From NCBI RefSeq assembly GCF_007860135.1, contig NZ_SJPV01000005.1, forward strand, positions 203,393 to 267,392: a stretch of 64,000 nucleotides of DNA, given 5' to 3'. Below the pieces are notes generated by a model that saw nothing but the letters and a program-made list of their open reading frames with translations, made no database searches and was not told the origin of the DNA. The position numbers and the translations under genes were made by a program. This stretch comes from Novipirellula artificiosorum (lineage in GTDB: Bacteria > Planctomycetota > Planctomycetia > Pirellulales > Pirellulaceae). Below are positions 54,759 through 63,665 of this stretch, one piece after another; within the stretch, counting starts at the first letter, position 1; each line of letters opens with the position of its first letter.

Positions 54759-54887
54759 TAGTGGACCGTCAGCATTAAATGTTAGGGTAGTGGATTTGGC
54801 CAGAAATCCGTAACTCAAATGTTCTTAGGGACTTCTGGCGAAGTCCACTACGTCCCAACTCGCAGTGTCAACCTTGACGGTCCACTA
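54759..54887. mobile_element. MITE-like element, family A, copy 1 (129 bp)
   Basis: The outer inverted repeats GTGGACCGTCA and TGACGGTCCAC are perfect and flanked by TA on both sides, like a TA target duplication. Inside, a second inverted pair (GTAGTGGATTTGGCCAGAAATCC facing GGACTTCTGGCGAAGTCCACTAC) matches at 20 of 23 positions. It is non-coding. Copy 2 lies at 59743-59871. Confidence 0.82.
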
Positions 54888-54901
54888 CGACACAATCATC
54901 T

Positions 54902-56239
54902 TTGCCGCCCCTGTTTGGCCACCACGCCACTTTACTCGCCAACAACATAAACCCCTTGAATCCGATTGCCACCCCATTCGACTTTGATTTCTCCTCGGCA
55001 CCGGCGAGCGAGGCCTTGCGAGTGATCGATCGCTTAGACGCCGCTGGCTTTACCGCTTACTTGGCAGGCGGTTGTGTCCGCGACGCGCTGCTCGGCAAAA
55101 CACCCAAGGACTACGACGTGGCGACCGATGCGACGCCGGAAGCCATTTGCGAGGTGTTCGGTAAGCGACAAACGCTAGCGTTTGGGGCCAGCTTCGGAGT
55201 CATCGGCGTGTTGCCCCCACGATCACTCTCCAAAAATCGTGATCAACCGGTGGAACCCACCGAGGTGGCGACCTTCCGAAGTGACGGGGACTACAGCGAC
55301 GGTCGACGACCCGATAGCGTTCATTTCGGCAGTGCCGAAGCGGACGCTCAGCGTCGCGACTTTACGATCAACGGACTGTTTTATGATCCCAAAAGGGGCC
55401 AAGTGATTGATTTCGTTTCGGGACAACGCGATTTGGATCGCCAAATCCTCCGCACCATCGGTGATCCGGGCCAGCGGTTTGCCGAGGACAAACTGCGCAT
55501 GCTTCGCGCCGTACGCTTTACGACCACGCTCGGATTTCAAGTCGACCAGCGAACGGCGATGGCAATCTGCAAAAGCGCAGCGGAGATCGTTGTGGTCAGC
55601 GGCGAACGAGTTGGTGTCGAAATGCGGCGTACGATGGTCTCGCCCAATGTGCTCGAAGGTCTCAGCCACCTGTCGGCACTAGGGCTGTCACCCTATGTCC
55701 TGCCAGAACTCGACCAAGCTGACCAAGAGCAGCTCGCTCAATTGCTCGCAGAAAAGCGGACAAGAACGTTTGTTGAAACGCTGGCCTGCTTTCTGTTCTC
55801 GATTCAGCGCCACCAAGCGGGGCTACGCGAAATCACTCGGCGGTGGCGATTGTCAAACGAAGAGGTTCGCAAGGTGACTGCCGCGATCGAGCACGCTCCG
55901 GTCTTGGCGACGGCCAATACCCATCCCTGGTCCAAAGTTCAACCCAGCTTGGTCCACCGCGATGCCGCCACGATTGTGGCGGTCAGCCGAGTGTTGGCGC
56001 AATCCACAGGTGCCGATCCTGAGGGACTGCGTCTGGTGGAGCAGGCAATCACGTGGCCAACACAGAAACTGGATCCAACGCCCTTGATCTCCGGCGGAGA
56101 CCTCGCCGATTTGGGGATCCCCTCAGGTCCCGAATACGCAAAGATTTTGCAGCAGGTCCGCGACATGCAACTCGATGGCCAGCTACAATCGCGGCAAGAC
56201 GCAATCGATTGGATGACCGCCCACGATGCGTCGGACTGA
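54902..56239 (+). CDS. tRNA nucleotidyltransferase/poly(A) polymerase family protein
   Basis: Up to 445 residues. The class II nucleotidyltransferase head has LAGGCVRDALLGKTPKDYDV with the metal-binding DYD, then RRDFTINGLFYDP and EDKLRMLRAVRFTTTLGF. The family adds CCA to tRNA or poly(A) to RNA; which one cannot be told. There is no ATG start. The frame opens inside a MITE-like element, and candidate starts are TTG 54902, TTG 54956 and GTG 55022, the last having GAGG about 8 bases upstream. I give the longest. Confidence 0.88.
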   Translation: MPPLFGHHATLLANNINPLNPIATPFDFDFSSAPASEALRVIDRLDAAGFTAYLAGGCVRDALLGKTPKDYDVATDATPEAICEVFGKRQTLAFGASFGVIGVLPPRSLSKNRDQPVEPTEVATFRSDGDYSDGRRPDSVHFGSAEADAQRRDFTINGLFYDPKRGQVIDFVSGQRDLDRQILRTIGDPGQRFAEDKLRMLRAVRFTTTLGFQVDQRTAMAICKSAAEIVVVSGERVGVEMRRTMVSPNVLEGLSHLSALGLSPYVLPELDQADQEQLAQLLAEKRTRTFVETLACFLFSIQRHQAGLREITRRWRLSNEEVRKVTAAIEHAPVLATANTHPWSKVQPSLVHRDAATIVAVSRVLAQSTGADPEGLRLVEQAITWPTQKLDPTPLISGGDLADLGIPSGPEYAKILQQVRDMQLDGQLQSRQDAIDWMTAHDASD

Positions 56240-56301
56240 ACGACTTCCTGAATCCTAACGACTCTTCCCGAATCCTAACGACTCGAAAAGGCAGGCTTGG
56301 A

Positions 56302-57759
56302 ATGGCGAATCGATTTCCCGCAGCTCTCACGTTGCCTTGCTGCTTGTGCTTCGCCCCCACCTTGCTGGTTGCCTCTGCTGCCTGCCGTACTTCGACCGCA
56401 GCCGATCCAACGGTTCGGCCCAATATTGTGTTGGTGATGGCAGATGATCAAGGTTGGGGGCAAACGGGTTATTACAACCACCCCATCCTCAAAACACCTC
56501 ACTTGGATGCAATGGCAGCCGGTGGGCTGCGTTTCGATCGGTTCTATGCAGGAGCCCCGGTCTGTTCGCCGACGCGTGCCAGCGTGCTGACCGGCCGATC
56601 GAACGATCGCACCGGCGTCGAGAGTCACGGCTATGCGCTCCGCCGGCAAGAGACGACGTTGGCACAAATCTTGAAAAAGGCCGGCTATGTGACGGGGCAT
56701 TTCGGAAAATGGCATCTCAACGGCCTGCGCGGACCAGGCGTTCCTATCCTGGATTCCGACTCGCACCATCCCGGCCACTTTGGATTCGATCATTGGTTGT
56801 CGGTCAGCAACTTTTTCGACAGGGATCCCTTGCTGAGTCGGCGAGGCAAGTTCGAAGAGTTCCAAGGAGATTCATCGGAGATCGTTGTGAGCGAAGCACT
56901 GGAATTTATCGACCGGCAATCAAGCTCGCGTCAACCCTTCTTCGCTGTCATTTGGTACGGCACGCCCCACCAACCCTGGCGGGCCAGTGACGCGGATTGC
57001 GAACCGTTTGAATCGCTGAACGCGGCCTCGCAACAACACCATGGCGAATTGGTGGCGATGGACCGTAGCATCGGGATGCTGCGGCAGGGACTTCGAGAAT
57101 CGAAGATCGCCGAAAAGACGCTGGTGTGGTACTGCAGCGACAATGGGGGACTGCCGAAAATCCAACCGGATACCACCGCGGGACTGCGAGGCCACAAAGG
57201 GACCCTCTTTGAGGGCGGACTACGCGTTCCTGCGATCATCGAATGGCCCCAGCACGTAAAACGTCGCGTGACCAACTACCCCGCCTGTACGATGGATATT
57301 CTGCCGACACTCCTCGATCTGCTTCAGATCGATCCGCCGCAGCCCTCCCGTTCAATCGACGGCGTCAGCCTGAAACCCTTGTTCACCCAGAACCTCGAGC
57401 GTCGTGAAAAGCCGATTCCTTTCCGTCACCTTGGACGCGCTGCGTGGATCGACAATCAATACAAACTGCTCACTCAAGACATCGGCGAGGGAACGTTCTC
57501 GTTGTATGATCTGCAGTCGGATTCCGGTGAGACACACGACATCGCTGCGGACCAACCCGAGCTTGCAGCGAAGTTGCAGGCCGAATTGATCGCCTGGAGT
57601 GAGTCGGTCGACAACAGTGTCGCCGGACTCGACTACCCGGAGCGAAGCGTTGACCCCAGCGAACCTCAGCCACGGTTTTGGAGAGAAGTGGATGGGTACA
57701 AGACGTTCTTCCCGGAGTGGAAAAACCGCTGGGAATACAAATCACAATTGCAACCGTAG
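56302..57759 (+). CDS. exported sulfatase
   Basis: 485 residues. The signal peptide is MANRFPAALTLPCCLCFAPTLLVASA. Motifs: NIVLVMADDQGWGQTGYYNH (metal Asp pair), formylglycine site CSPTRASVLTG (C88), GKWHLNG, and DNGG in CSDNGGLPKIQP. It is an arylsulfatase-type enzyme; the glycan target is unknown. The ATG at 56302 with an upstream purine-rich site fits the signal peptide; a longer in-frame reading overlaps the previous gene and is rejected. The FAH-family gene starts 12 bases after its stop. Confidence 0.94.
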   Translation: MANRFPAALTLPCCLCFAPTLLVASAACRTSTAADPTVRPNIVLVMADDQGWGQTGYYNHPILKTPHLDAMAAGGLRFDRFYAGAPVCSPTRASVLTGRSNDRTGVESHGYALRRQETTLAQILKKAGYVTGHFGKWHLNGLRGPGVPILDSDSHHPGHFGFDHWLSVSNFFDRDPLLSRRGKFEEFQGDSSEIVVSEALEFIDRQSSSRQPFFAVIWYGTPHQPWRASDADCEPFESLNAASQQHHGELVAMDRSIGMLRQGLRESKIAEKTLVWYCSDNGGLPKIQPDTTAGLRGHKGTLFEGGLRVPAIIEWPQHVKRRVTNYPACTMDILPTLLDLLQIDPPQPSRSIDGVSLKPLFTQNLERREKPIPFRHLGRAAWIDNQYKLLTQDIGEGTFSLYDLQSDSGETHDIAADQPELAAKLQAELIAWSESVDNSVAGLDYPERSVDPSEPQPRFWREVDGYKTFFPEWKNRWEYKSQLQP

Positions 57760-57770
57760 GACCGTTGACG

Positions 57771-58646
57771 ATGGCCATTTGCCGATTCACCAATGCTCGT
57801 GGACAAGCCGAGTACGCCTTCTACCGCGACCATCAACTTTGTCCGCTGTCTTCGTTCGCCCATGATGCCCCCAACGAGTGGAGCCTGTTGGCTGGCAACT
57901 CGGATTGGCTCGCGAAGCTACCGCAGCCAACCGATTCTCAGTGGCAACCGGCGCCCCAGCGATTGCTGCCTCCGGTTGCCCACGGAGGCAAGGTCATCTG
58001 CATCGGTTTGAATTACCGCGATCACGCGATTGAAACCGGTGCCGACATACCCACCGAACCGGTCGTCTTCAGCAAGTTCGATACGGCATTGATCGGTCAT
58101 GGTGAACCCATTCGCTTACCGCGAATCGCGCATCAGGTTGACTATGAGGCCGAATTGGTGGTTGTGATTGGCAAAACAGCGAAACAGGTTTCGATCGACA
58201 CCGCCATGGACCATGTCTTGGGTTACACCTGCGGGCATGATGTTTCCGCGCGTGATTGGCAAAATGGTCGCCCAGGCGGCCAATGGTTGCTGGGCAAAAC
58301 GTTCGATACCTTCGCTCCGCTCGGACCCTGCATCGTCACAACCGACGAGTTACCCGACCCCAGTAACCTCCGTGTTCGGATGCACCTCAATGGGGAGGTC
58401 GTCCAGGACAGCACGACAAAACAATTGATCTTCTCCGTCCCAGAGCTGATCACGCATCTGTCGCAGATCGTCACGTTGAAACCAGGCGATATCATCTTTA
58501 CAGGAACACCACCAGGCGTGGGGGCAGCCAGAAAGCCACCGGTCTTCTTGGCGCCGGGCGACACGTGCAGCGTTGAAGTCGAAGGAATCGGTACGTTGAC
58601 GAACCCCTGCGTTGCCGAAGGAAGCGAGTATTCCGACTCAGCTTGA
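57771..58646 (+). CDS. fumarylacetoacetate hydrolase family protein
   Basis: About 291 residues. The C-terminal FAH domain has KVICIGLNYRDHAIETGADI, KFDTALIGHGEPI, DYEAELVVVIGKTAK (metal-binding E-x-E), GYTCGHDVSARDWQ, then GDIIFTGTPPGVGAA. Members hydrolyse or decarboxylate acylpyruvates and similar keto acids; the substrate is unknown. The start ATG 57771 has TAGGA about 10 bases upstream. It is closely spaced behind the sulfatase and probably cotranscribed. Confidence 0.92.
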   Translation: MAICRFTNARGQAEYAFYRDHQLCPLSSFAHDAPNEWSLLAGNSDWLAKLPQPTDSQWQPAPQRLLPPVAHGGKVICIGLNYRDHAIETGADIPTEPVVFSKFDTALIGHGEPIRLPRIAHQVDYEAELVVVIGKTAKQVSIDTAMDHVLGYTCGHDVSARDWQNGRPGGQWLLGKTFDTFAPLGPCIVTTDELPDPSNLRVRMHLNGEVVQDSTTKQLIFSVPELITHLSQIVTLKPGDIIFTGTPPGVGAARKPPVFLAPGDTCSVEVEGIGTLTNPCVAEGSEYSDSA

Positions 58647-58669
58647 ATTGCGAGTAGGCGTTCGGGGTA

Positions 58670-58724
58670 GGGCCGGTTCCCACCGGCCAAATCACTTGAG
58701 AGTGTGGCCGGTAGGAAACCGCCC
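58670..58724. repeat. hairpin element (55 bp), possible terminator of the FAH gene
   Basis: GGGCCGGTTCCCACCGGCCA faces TGGCCGGTAGGAAACCGCCC across a 15-base loop, 24 bases after the stop. It has no T-run, so it is either a REP-like repeat or a Rho-independent-like stem of unusual type. In the rest of this gap, to 59316, I see no supportable gene. Confidence 0.6.
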
Positions 58725-59316
58725 TCCCGAGAATTGAGCTGCGGCGGAATACGAGAAGCCGAAGCGACCTAAACGAAACTCAGCCCGAAACGCGCCCCAA
58801 CCTCCGCATCCTAACCAGTTCGGCAAACTGCCGAATCAACCGATCGCTTCACGAGTCGAACTTGAAGGGTGGGAAAGCTAGCGTGCGCAACGTTTGCGCC
58901 AAAACCGCACAGACACCAGCTCTGAATGCGCTGACATACCGTCGCAGGGGGATCGAGATCGTCTTCAAACGAAGCACCTGCTCGCAAGCCCCACAACCAA
59001 ATTGCCACTGGCGCCGACACAATCCCGATCTCGGAACGACGCTTGAGAGATTGCTGCTCACCCAGTGACATCGGATGGCCGCAAGACTGCACAAAAGCGT
59101 GCCGAATTGTCGCGCTACGACGAAAACATGAGCGTCCACGCACAGGGTAGCGGTAGCCATCATCGCCATGTTGTCGCCAAGTCAATGCAGAATGGAGTCC
59201 CTTGCCTTCGCCCGCGACCGAAATCCGCATAAAACGGCGGTTCGGTATTGCGTTTGCTACATCCTACCGAACGCGTCATCTCCACTCACGTCTCTTAACC
59301 ACTAGGGAGTGTCCTC

Positions 59317-59745
59317 ATGGCTGGACTTCACGCAAACAGGGTGGTTGCGCCCATTGACTTTAGCGATTTCTCGATTGCATCGATTGAAAAGGCCGTTGAG
59401 ATTGCTGGCGACGAAGGAGCCGTCTATGCCGTTCATGTGCTGGCGGAGCTGAACTTTGCAGAGCCGGGCATGATGTACACCGGTGTCTCCGATCAACAAC
59501 GTGTCGAACAGGTCGAAGAGCAACTTCGCAATCGCCTCGCCGGTGAACGATTTGCAAAGGTGAACTCGGTGGTCTTGATCGGTGACCCTGGCCATGAGGT
59601 GGCGGGGTTCGCCGAAAAAAAAGAAGCGGACCTGATCGTGATCGCGTCGCATGGCTACGGATTCTTCAAGCACATGCTGCTTGGATCGGTTGCGGAACGA
59701 GTGGTCCGCTTGGCCCACTGCCCCGTGTTGGTGCTGCGTTCCTAG
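59317..59745 (+). CDS. universal stress protein (UspA family)
   Basis: 142 residues, one Usp domain. It begins NRVVAPIDFSDFSIASIEKA and ends VRLAHCPVLVLRS. The ATP-loop region reads SHGYGFFKHMLLGSVAERV: the first Gly and the later GS are kept, but the middle Gly of the G-2X-G-9X-G pattern is Phe, so ATP binding is uncertain. GGGAG lies 7 bases before the ATG. The TAG stop codon is formed at the edge of a MITE-like element (59743). Confidence 0.93.
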   Translation: MAGLHANRVVAPIDFSDFSIASIEKAVEIAGDEGAVYAVHVLAELNFAEPGMMYTGVSDQQRVEQVEEQLRNRLAGERFAKVNSVVLIGDPGHEVAGFAEKKEADLIVIASHGYGFFKHMLLGSVAERVVRLAHCPVLVLRS

Positions 59746-59871
59746 TGTTCCGTCAGCATTAAGTGTTAGGGTAGTGGATTTCGCCAGAAATCCGTAACTC
59801 AAATGTTCTCAGGGACTTCTGGCGAAGTCCACTACGTCCCAACTCGCAGTTTTAACCTTGACGGCCCACTG
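59743..59871. mobile_element. MITE-like element, family A, copy 2 (~129 bp)
   Basis: It is closely similar to 54759-54887 over its whole length. The inner inverted pair matches at 21 of 23 positions. The left end TAGTGTTCCGTCA contains the uspA stop codon; the right end is TGACGGCCCAC followed by TG instead of TA. Confidence 0.82.
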
Positions 59872-59996
59872 GTTCGCTACGAACGTAAGCGAGGCGAGAC
59901 GCCACTCGGCGGGCTTTCCCGTCAAGCAGAATTCGAGGTACCATGTTGTCATCGTCCTGTGACATTCTATCGTGGTTTTCAAAGCGAGACCTAGCT

Positions 59997-60986
59997 GTGC
60001 GTATCGGTGTTTTTTGTAGTGGTGGAGATGCTCCGGGCATGAACGCTTGTGTCCGTTCGGTCGTCCGCAGTGCGACGGCGGCGGGTCACGAAGTCGTTGG
60101 AATCAATCGTGGCTACCAAGGGTTGATCGACCAGAATTTTTTTCTAAACGCCAAGCAGCAGCCCATCATGGGGGCTCGCGATGTCTCGAACATCATCCAA
60201 AGAGGCGGAACGATTCTTCGAAGTGCTCGCTGCCAACGATTCATGACCGACGAGGGGGTCCGCACCGCAGCAGAGAACCTTCGTCAACACAAGATTGATG
60301 CCTTGGTCCCGATCGGTGGCAACGGGACCTTTCGCGGATCCGCCGAATTGGTCAAACATTGGGACGGACAAGTGGTGGGATGCCCCGGCACCATCGACAA
60401 CGATCTAATTGGAACCGACTTCACGATCGGTTTCTCGACGGCCGTAGAAACCGCCGTCGATGCGATTGACAAATTACGCGATACCGCCGAGAGCCACGAA
60501 CGACTCTTCTTGGTCGAAGTGATGGGAAGGCACAGCGGTTACTTAGCGCTGTACACCGCATTGGCTGCCGGAGCCGAGATCGCCTGCGTCCCCGAAACCC
60601 CCACGGAGATCCCAGGGATCGTGGCACATCTTAGTCAGTTACAGCAGACCGGAAAGAAATCGATCATCGTCGTTGTCGCGGAAGGGGACGAAGAAGGGGG
60701 TGCGTTGATGTTGGCAGAAAAATTACAGCGAGCTGAATGCACGTTTGCCACCCGCACCGTCATTCTTGGCCATGTTCAACGAGGCGGTTCCCCTTCACCC
60801 GATGATCGAATGTTGGCGACTCGACTTGGTGATTTTGCAGTCAAGTCGATTGGTGCGGGAGCGACCGGAGTGATGGCTGGCGAGGTCAACAGCCAATGCG
60901 TGCTGACTCCATTTGAAAAAACATTCACCGAACACAAACAGTTGCCACAAGCACTGATTGATCTATTGGAATGCATGTCGAACTAA
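59997..60986 (+). CDS. pfkA: 6-phosphofructokinase
   Basis: About 329 residues. IGVFCSGGDAPGMNA, GTIDND (catalytic Asp) and the substrate-binding EVMGRHSGYLA and GHVQRGGSP are intact. The phosphate-donor loop reads GGNGTFRGS where E. coli has GGDGS, so the Mg-binding Asp (D103 in E. coli) is Asn. A Gly in the next position favours ATP over PPi, but the change leaves the donor open. The GTG at 59997 gives the usual start; an upstream ATG (59943) adds 18 unusual residues. The TAA stop lies within the inverted repeat of the next element. Confidence 0.92.
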   Translation: MRIGVFCSGGDAPGMNACVRSVVRSATAAGHEVVGINRGYQGLIDQNFFLNAKQQPIMGARDVSNIIQRGGTILRSARCQRFMTDEGVRTAAENLRQHKIDALVPIGGNGTFRGSAELVKHWDGQVVGCPGTIDNDLIGTDFTIGFSTAVETAVDAIDKLRDTAESHERLFLVEVMGRHSGYLALYTALAAGAEIACVPETPTEIPGIVAHLSQLQQTGKKSIIVVVAEGDEEGGALMLAEKLQRAECTFATRTVILGHVQRGGSPSPDDRMLATRLGDFAVKSIGAGATGVMAGEVNSQCVLTPFEKTFTEHKQLPQALIDLLECMSN

Positions 60987-61122
60987 GAACCTAACCGAAA
61001 AGGGGTCTGACCCTTTGTCGACCTACGATTCGATTGCTCAAAAACTGTTTGTTTTCCAATGGAATCGCTGCCGATACGCTCAGACCAAGAGAGGGTCAGT
61101 CCCTTTTCAGATAGGTTCTAAG
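60983..61122. mobile_element. MITE-like element, family B (~140 bp)
   Basis: The left end CTAAGAACCTAACCGAAAAG, continuing GGGTCTGACCC, faces a right end whose complement is CTTAGAACCTATCTGAAAAG and GGACTGACCC. The arms are about 32 bp. GGGTCTGACCC-type ends are known from repeats moved by IS200/Y1-like transposases in other bacteria; that link is inference. It begins in the pfkA stop codon. Confidence 0.75.
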
Positions 61123-61152
61123 TACCGGTGCGGAAATCGAAGGGAGATCAAC

Positions 61153-61746
61153 TTGAGCGATCCGGTCCAAAATCCTTATCTCAGCCCAACGGCGGCCAGC
61201 GCCGCTGCAACCGAGTCCACCGGCACCCTTTTGACGACGCTGCGGACCAATCAAATCATTGCCATTGCTTTGATTCAAGGAGTGTTGTTGATCACCGCAA
61301 TCCTTGCCTTCATGACCCTCCGTTCGGCACCCAATGCCAACCCAGCACCCGTCGCGATGCCTGCCGGTGCCGGTGATCTCGTTTTGCCGCTGATGGGTGC
61401 CGTGCTCGGCGCGGGATCCTTAGTGGCGTCCATGCTGGTCTCCAAGATCATGCGTCAGGCATCGATCAATCGGTTTATCGCCTCGAAGGAGAACGTCCCT
61501 CGCCCAATTGACGAGAACATCACGATGACACCGGCGATACGCAAATTGGTCGGAGCGGCAAGTGCAACACGGATTGTCGCCTTGGCAATCCTCGAAGGGG
61601 CTGCCGTTTTCAACGCAATCTTGATGCTCCTTGATGGCTACCTCGCTCTGCACCTTGCGGTGATCACGGTTTGCATCTTCGCGATGGGGGTTCGATTTCC
61701 TACGCTCCGCAAACGTCTTGACTTGATCGAAGAAGTCGCAAGTTGA
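61153..61746 (+). CDS. membrane protein of unknown function
   Basis: 197 residues from the TTG at 61153, which has GGGAG 7 bases upstream. Four predicted membrane segments form two pairs: IIAIALIQGVLLITAILAF and LVLPLMGAVLGAGSLVASML; VALAILEGAAVFNAILMLL and ALHLAVITVCIFAMGV. The two halves look alike (IALIQGV / LAILEGA). A longer frame from 60958 would run through the MITE-like element and is rejected. Confidence 0.72.
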   Translation: MSDPVQNPYLSPTAASAAATESTGTLLTTLRTNQIIAIALIQGVLLITAILAFMTLRSAPNANPAPVAMPAGAGDLVLPLMGAVLGAGSLVASMLVSKIMRQASINRFIASKENVPRPIDENITMTPAIRKLVGAASATRIVALAILEGAAVFNAILMLLDGYLALHLAVITVCIFAMGVRFPTLRKRLDLIEEVAS

Positions 61747-61761
61747 TTTTGCGGCGGCAAG

Positions 61762-62496
61762 TTACCGTGAAAAGATACCGATTGATCCGCCAATGTAGGT
61801 CGAATCGGCATCGCGGCCTTCGGTGGTGATCAATTGGCGGCCGAAAACACTCAGCCGCACTTTCGGCGTCCACCAAAAATGCACGCCGACTTCGGGATAA
61901 ATGGCCGCTAAGCCTCCGCCGATCTCCTCTTCTTCTCCACGCTCATCGATCCAACCGTTGTCGTCATTGTCGACGCCATCGTTCTCGGCGGGCTCGGTAT
62001 GCGATGCGTATCCCGCAAACAACCCGAGGCCAGCAAACGGCGCCAAACGAGTCGGTGTTTGCAAGCGGAATCCAGCTTCACCGCCCATGTAAATGTCATC
62101 GGTATTGACCGCCGCGACGAGCCCGACGCGATTGGTCATGTAGCTGGTCCAATAACCGGTCGCACCCAACTCTGCACTGGCCATCGGGTTGGCGGAATCA
62201 CCTAGCACGCTCAGTCCAGCCGATCCATAGTAACCGAATGCATCTTTGATAAAACGAGCATCCGACGCCTGTTTCACTTTGCCAGCGATATCGGTCTTGT
62301 CGGCTCCGTCGGCATACTTTTCCTGGTAAACCGGATCTTCCATGGCCCAGCGAGATCGCGTCATGCCATTGGGAAGCTGAGCCGATGCCGCTACCGAAAG
62401 TGTCGTCACCGCGAGCGCGGCGACGAGGATTCTTGGCCGACATACCGACAATCGCCTCAACAATGCGTACCCGAAGCTCGAAGGGAAAAATCGCAT
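61762..62496 (-). CDS. exported protein, probable outer-membrane beta-barrel type
   Basis: About 244 residues. After the basic leader and ILVAALAVTTLSVAASA signal, the protein shows alternating strands (AELGATGYWTSYMTNRVGLV, AGLGLFAGYAS, VRLSVFGRQL) and ends IGIFSR with an aromatic/hydrophobic C-terminus. A calcium-loop-like DNDDNGWIDERG sits in an acidic insert. I know of no named family. It converges with the membrane protein at 61153-61746. Confidence 0.65.
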   Translation of the reverse strand: MRFFPSSFGYALLRRLSVCRPRILVAALAVTTLSVAASAQLPNGMTRSRWAMEDPVYQEKYADGADKTDIAGKVKQASDARFIKDAFGYYGSAGLSVLGDSANPMASAELGATGYWTSYMTNRVGLVAAVNTDDIYMGGEAGFRLQTPTRLAPFAGLGLFAGYASHTEPAENDGVDNDDNGWIDERGEEEEIGGGLAAIYPEVGVHFWWTPKVRLSVFGRQLITTEGRDADSTYIGGSIGIFSR

Positions 62497-62600
62497 CACA
62501 CCAACAGTTCTCTTTCTTGCAGCCATTCAAATCACGTCCAACCGACCGATAGCAACGGCGGCAAGGTCAACGCAAGTCGAGTTCGGCACGCCCTATTCCG

Positions 62601-63044
62601 CTAGCGAGGTTGGCTGCCGAGCCAATCGATGACTTTGGCCGTCGACATGTAGCCGTCTTGAGAATCAACAAAGTTGCCATCGGCAGTGTACAAGAGTGTC
62701 ACCGGATAACTCTTGAGCCCCATCTTCGTCACGATGGCTCGGTCGCGGTCGCCATCAAGGACCAGCGTTTCGAAATGCTGGGAAACCGGAGCCGATACGT
62801 TTGGATCCGACCAAGTCTCTTGCTTCATCTTTTTGCAATAGTGACACCAATCGGTCGTCACAAAAACGAGAATCGGTTTCCGCGACGTTCTGGCCGATTC
62901 GATCGTCGATTCAATCGAGCGTTGCCAACGAATTTCAGCCGACACCTGCTGCGTCAGCGATACGCTGATCAGAGCGATCGTCGCGAAAAAAACGAGTCCG
63001 CGAACCTTACCCGCCGCGAGAGTCAAAACGGTGTATTTGATCAT
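62601..63044 (-). CDS. thioredoxin-like exported protein
   Basis: 147 residues. The hydrophobic leader (LVFFATIALISVSLTQQVSA) suggests export. The thioredoxin fold has CHYC at residues 67-70 in VFVTTDWCHYCKKM and cis-Pro in KSYPVTLLY. It resembles DUF255/thioredoxin_7-type disulfide proteins. The ATG at 63044 has a strong GGAAGG site. The substrate is unknown. Confidence 0.88.
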   Translation of the reverse strand: MIKYTVLTLAAGKVRGLVFFATIALISVSLTQQVSAEIRWQRSIESTIESARTSRKPILVFVTTDWCHYCKKMKQETWSDPNVSAPVSQHFETLVLDGDRDRAIVTKMGLKSYPVTLLYTADGNFVDSQDGYMSTAKVIDWLGSQPR

Positions 63045-63296
63045 CTGGGTTCCTTCCAAAAAGTTCAGCCGTCCCTGCTACCGACTTTCCTGTCGATGGC
63101 GGATGCATTGAGGGAGACGACATCTACTGTGCAATGGACGAGTGGCTGCCTCATCCGCCGCAGCTCGAAAAACCGAATTTCCGAGAAGTTTCGATTGCGT
63201 TGTGCCCCCTTTTGCCGATAAAAGTGAGACGACGTTTCTCGACGTCGTCCCACCGAAACGATGCCCACAGAATCCCACCTACCGATATCGTTGATC

Positions 63297-63656
63297 ATGA
63301 ATCGCAGATCCCCTATCCAACCGCGACTCCTTTCGTTTGTCCCGCTTTTTGCCGTTCTCTGCATTGCATTGTCGGGTTGCAGGGCAACGATTGGTGTGCT
63401 GCCGAGCTGGGTGATGCCCGTTTCCATTGCTAGCATCGAGGATCGTGACAACGAGCCGTCTCCGAACGAGTCCCTCGCGTCGTCGCTGGATCAAGACGCA
63501 GCAGACATTTTCGGGATCCCGCTCGATGAAACGGATGCCATTGAGCAAGTTTCTGGCGAAACCACGGAGCCTGTGGAGGAGTCCGCTGGCGCGGAAGCGA
63601 CCCATACAGCAAAACCCACGCAAGGACCTGATACGTTGTTCTCGGACTATCGTTAA
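63297..63656 (+). CDS. small lipoprotein of unknown function
   Basis: 119 residues. MNRRSPIQPRLLSFVPLFAV leads to the lipobox ALSGC. The mature part is acidic and low in complexity (Glu, Ala, Thr), ending GPDTLFSDYR. It is divergent from the thioredoxin-like gene. I see no domain. Confidence 0.68.
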   Translation: MNRRSPIQPRLLSFVPLFAVLCIALSGCRATIGVLPSWVMPVSIASIEDRDNEPSPNESLASSLDQDAADIFGIPLDETDAIEQVSGETTEPVEESAGAEATHTAKPTQGPDTLFSDYR

Positions 63657-63665
63657 TGCGTCATC

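Noticed and set aside
58811..59230. Reading frames on the minus strand in the 58.8-59.2 kb gap
   Set aside because: Cys- and Arg-rich translations with no family resemblance, no convincing ribosome site, and several overlapping frames of equal quality.
60958..61152. N-terminal extension of the membrane protein to 60958
   Set aside because: It overlaps pfkA and runs through the family-B element; the TTG at 61153 has an excellent ribosome site.
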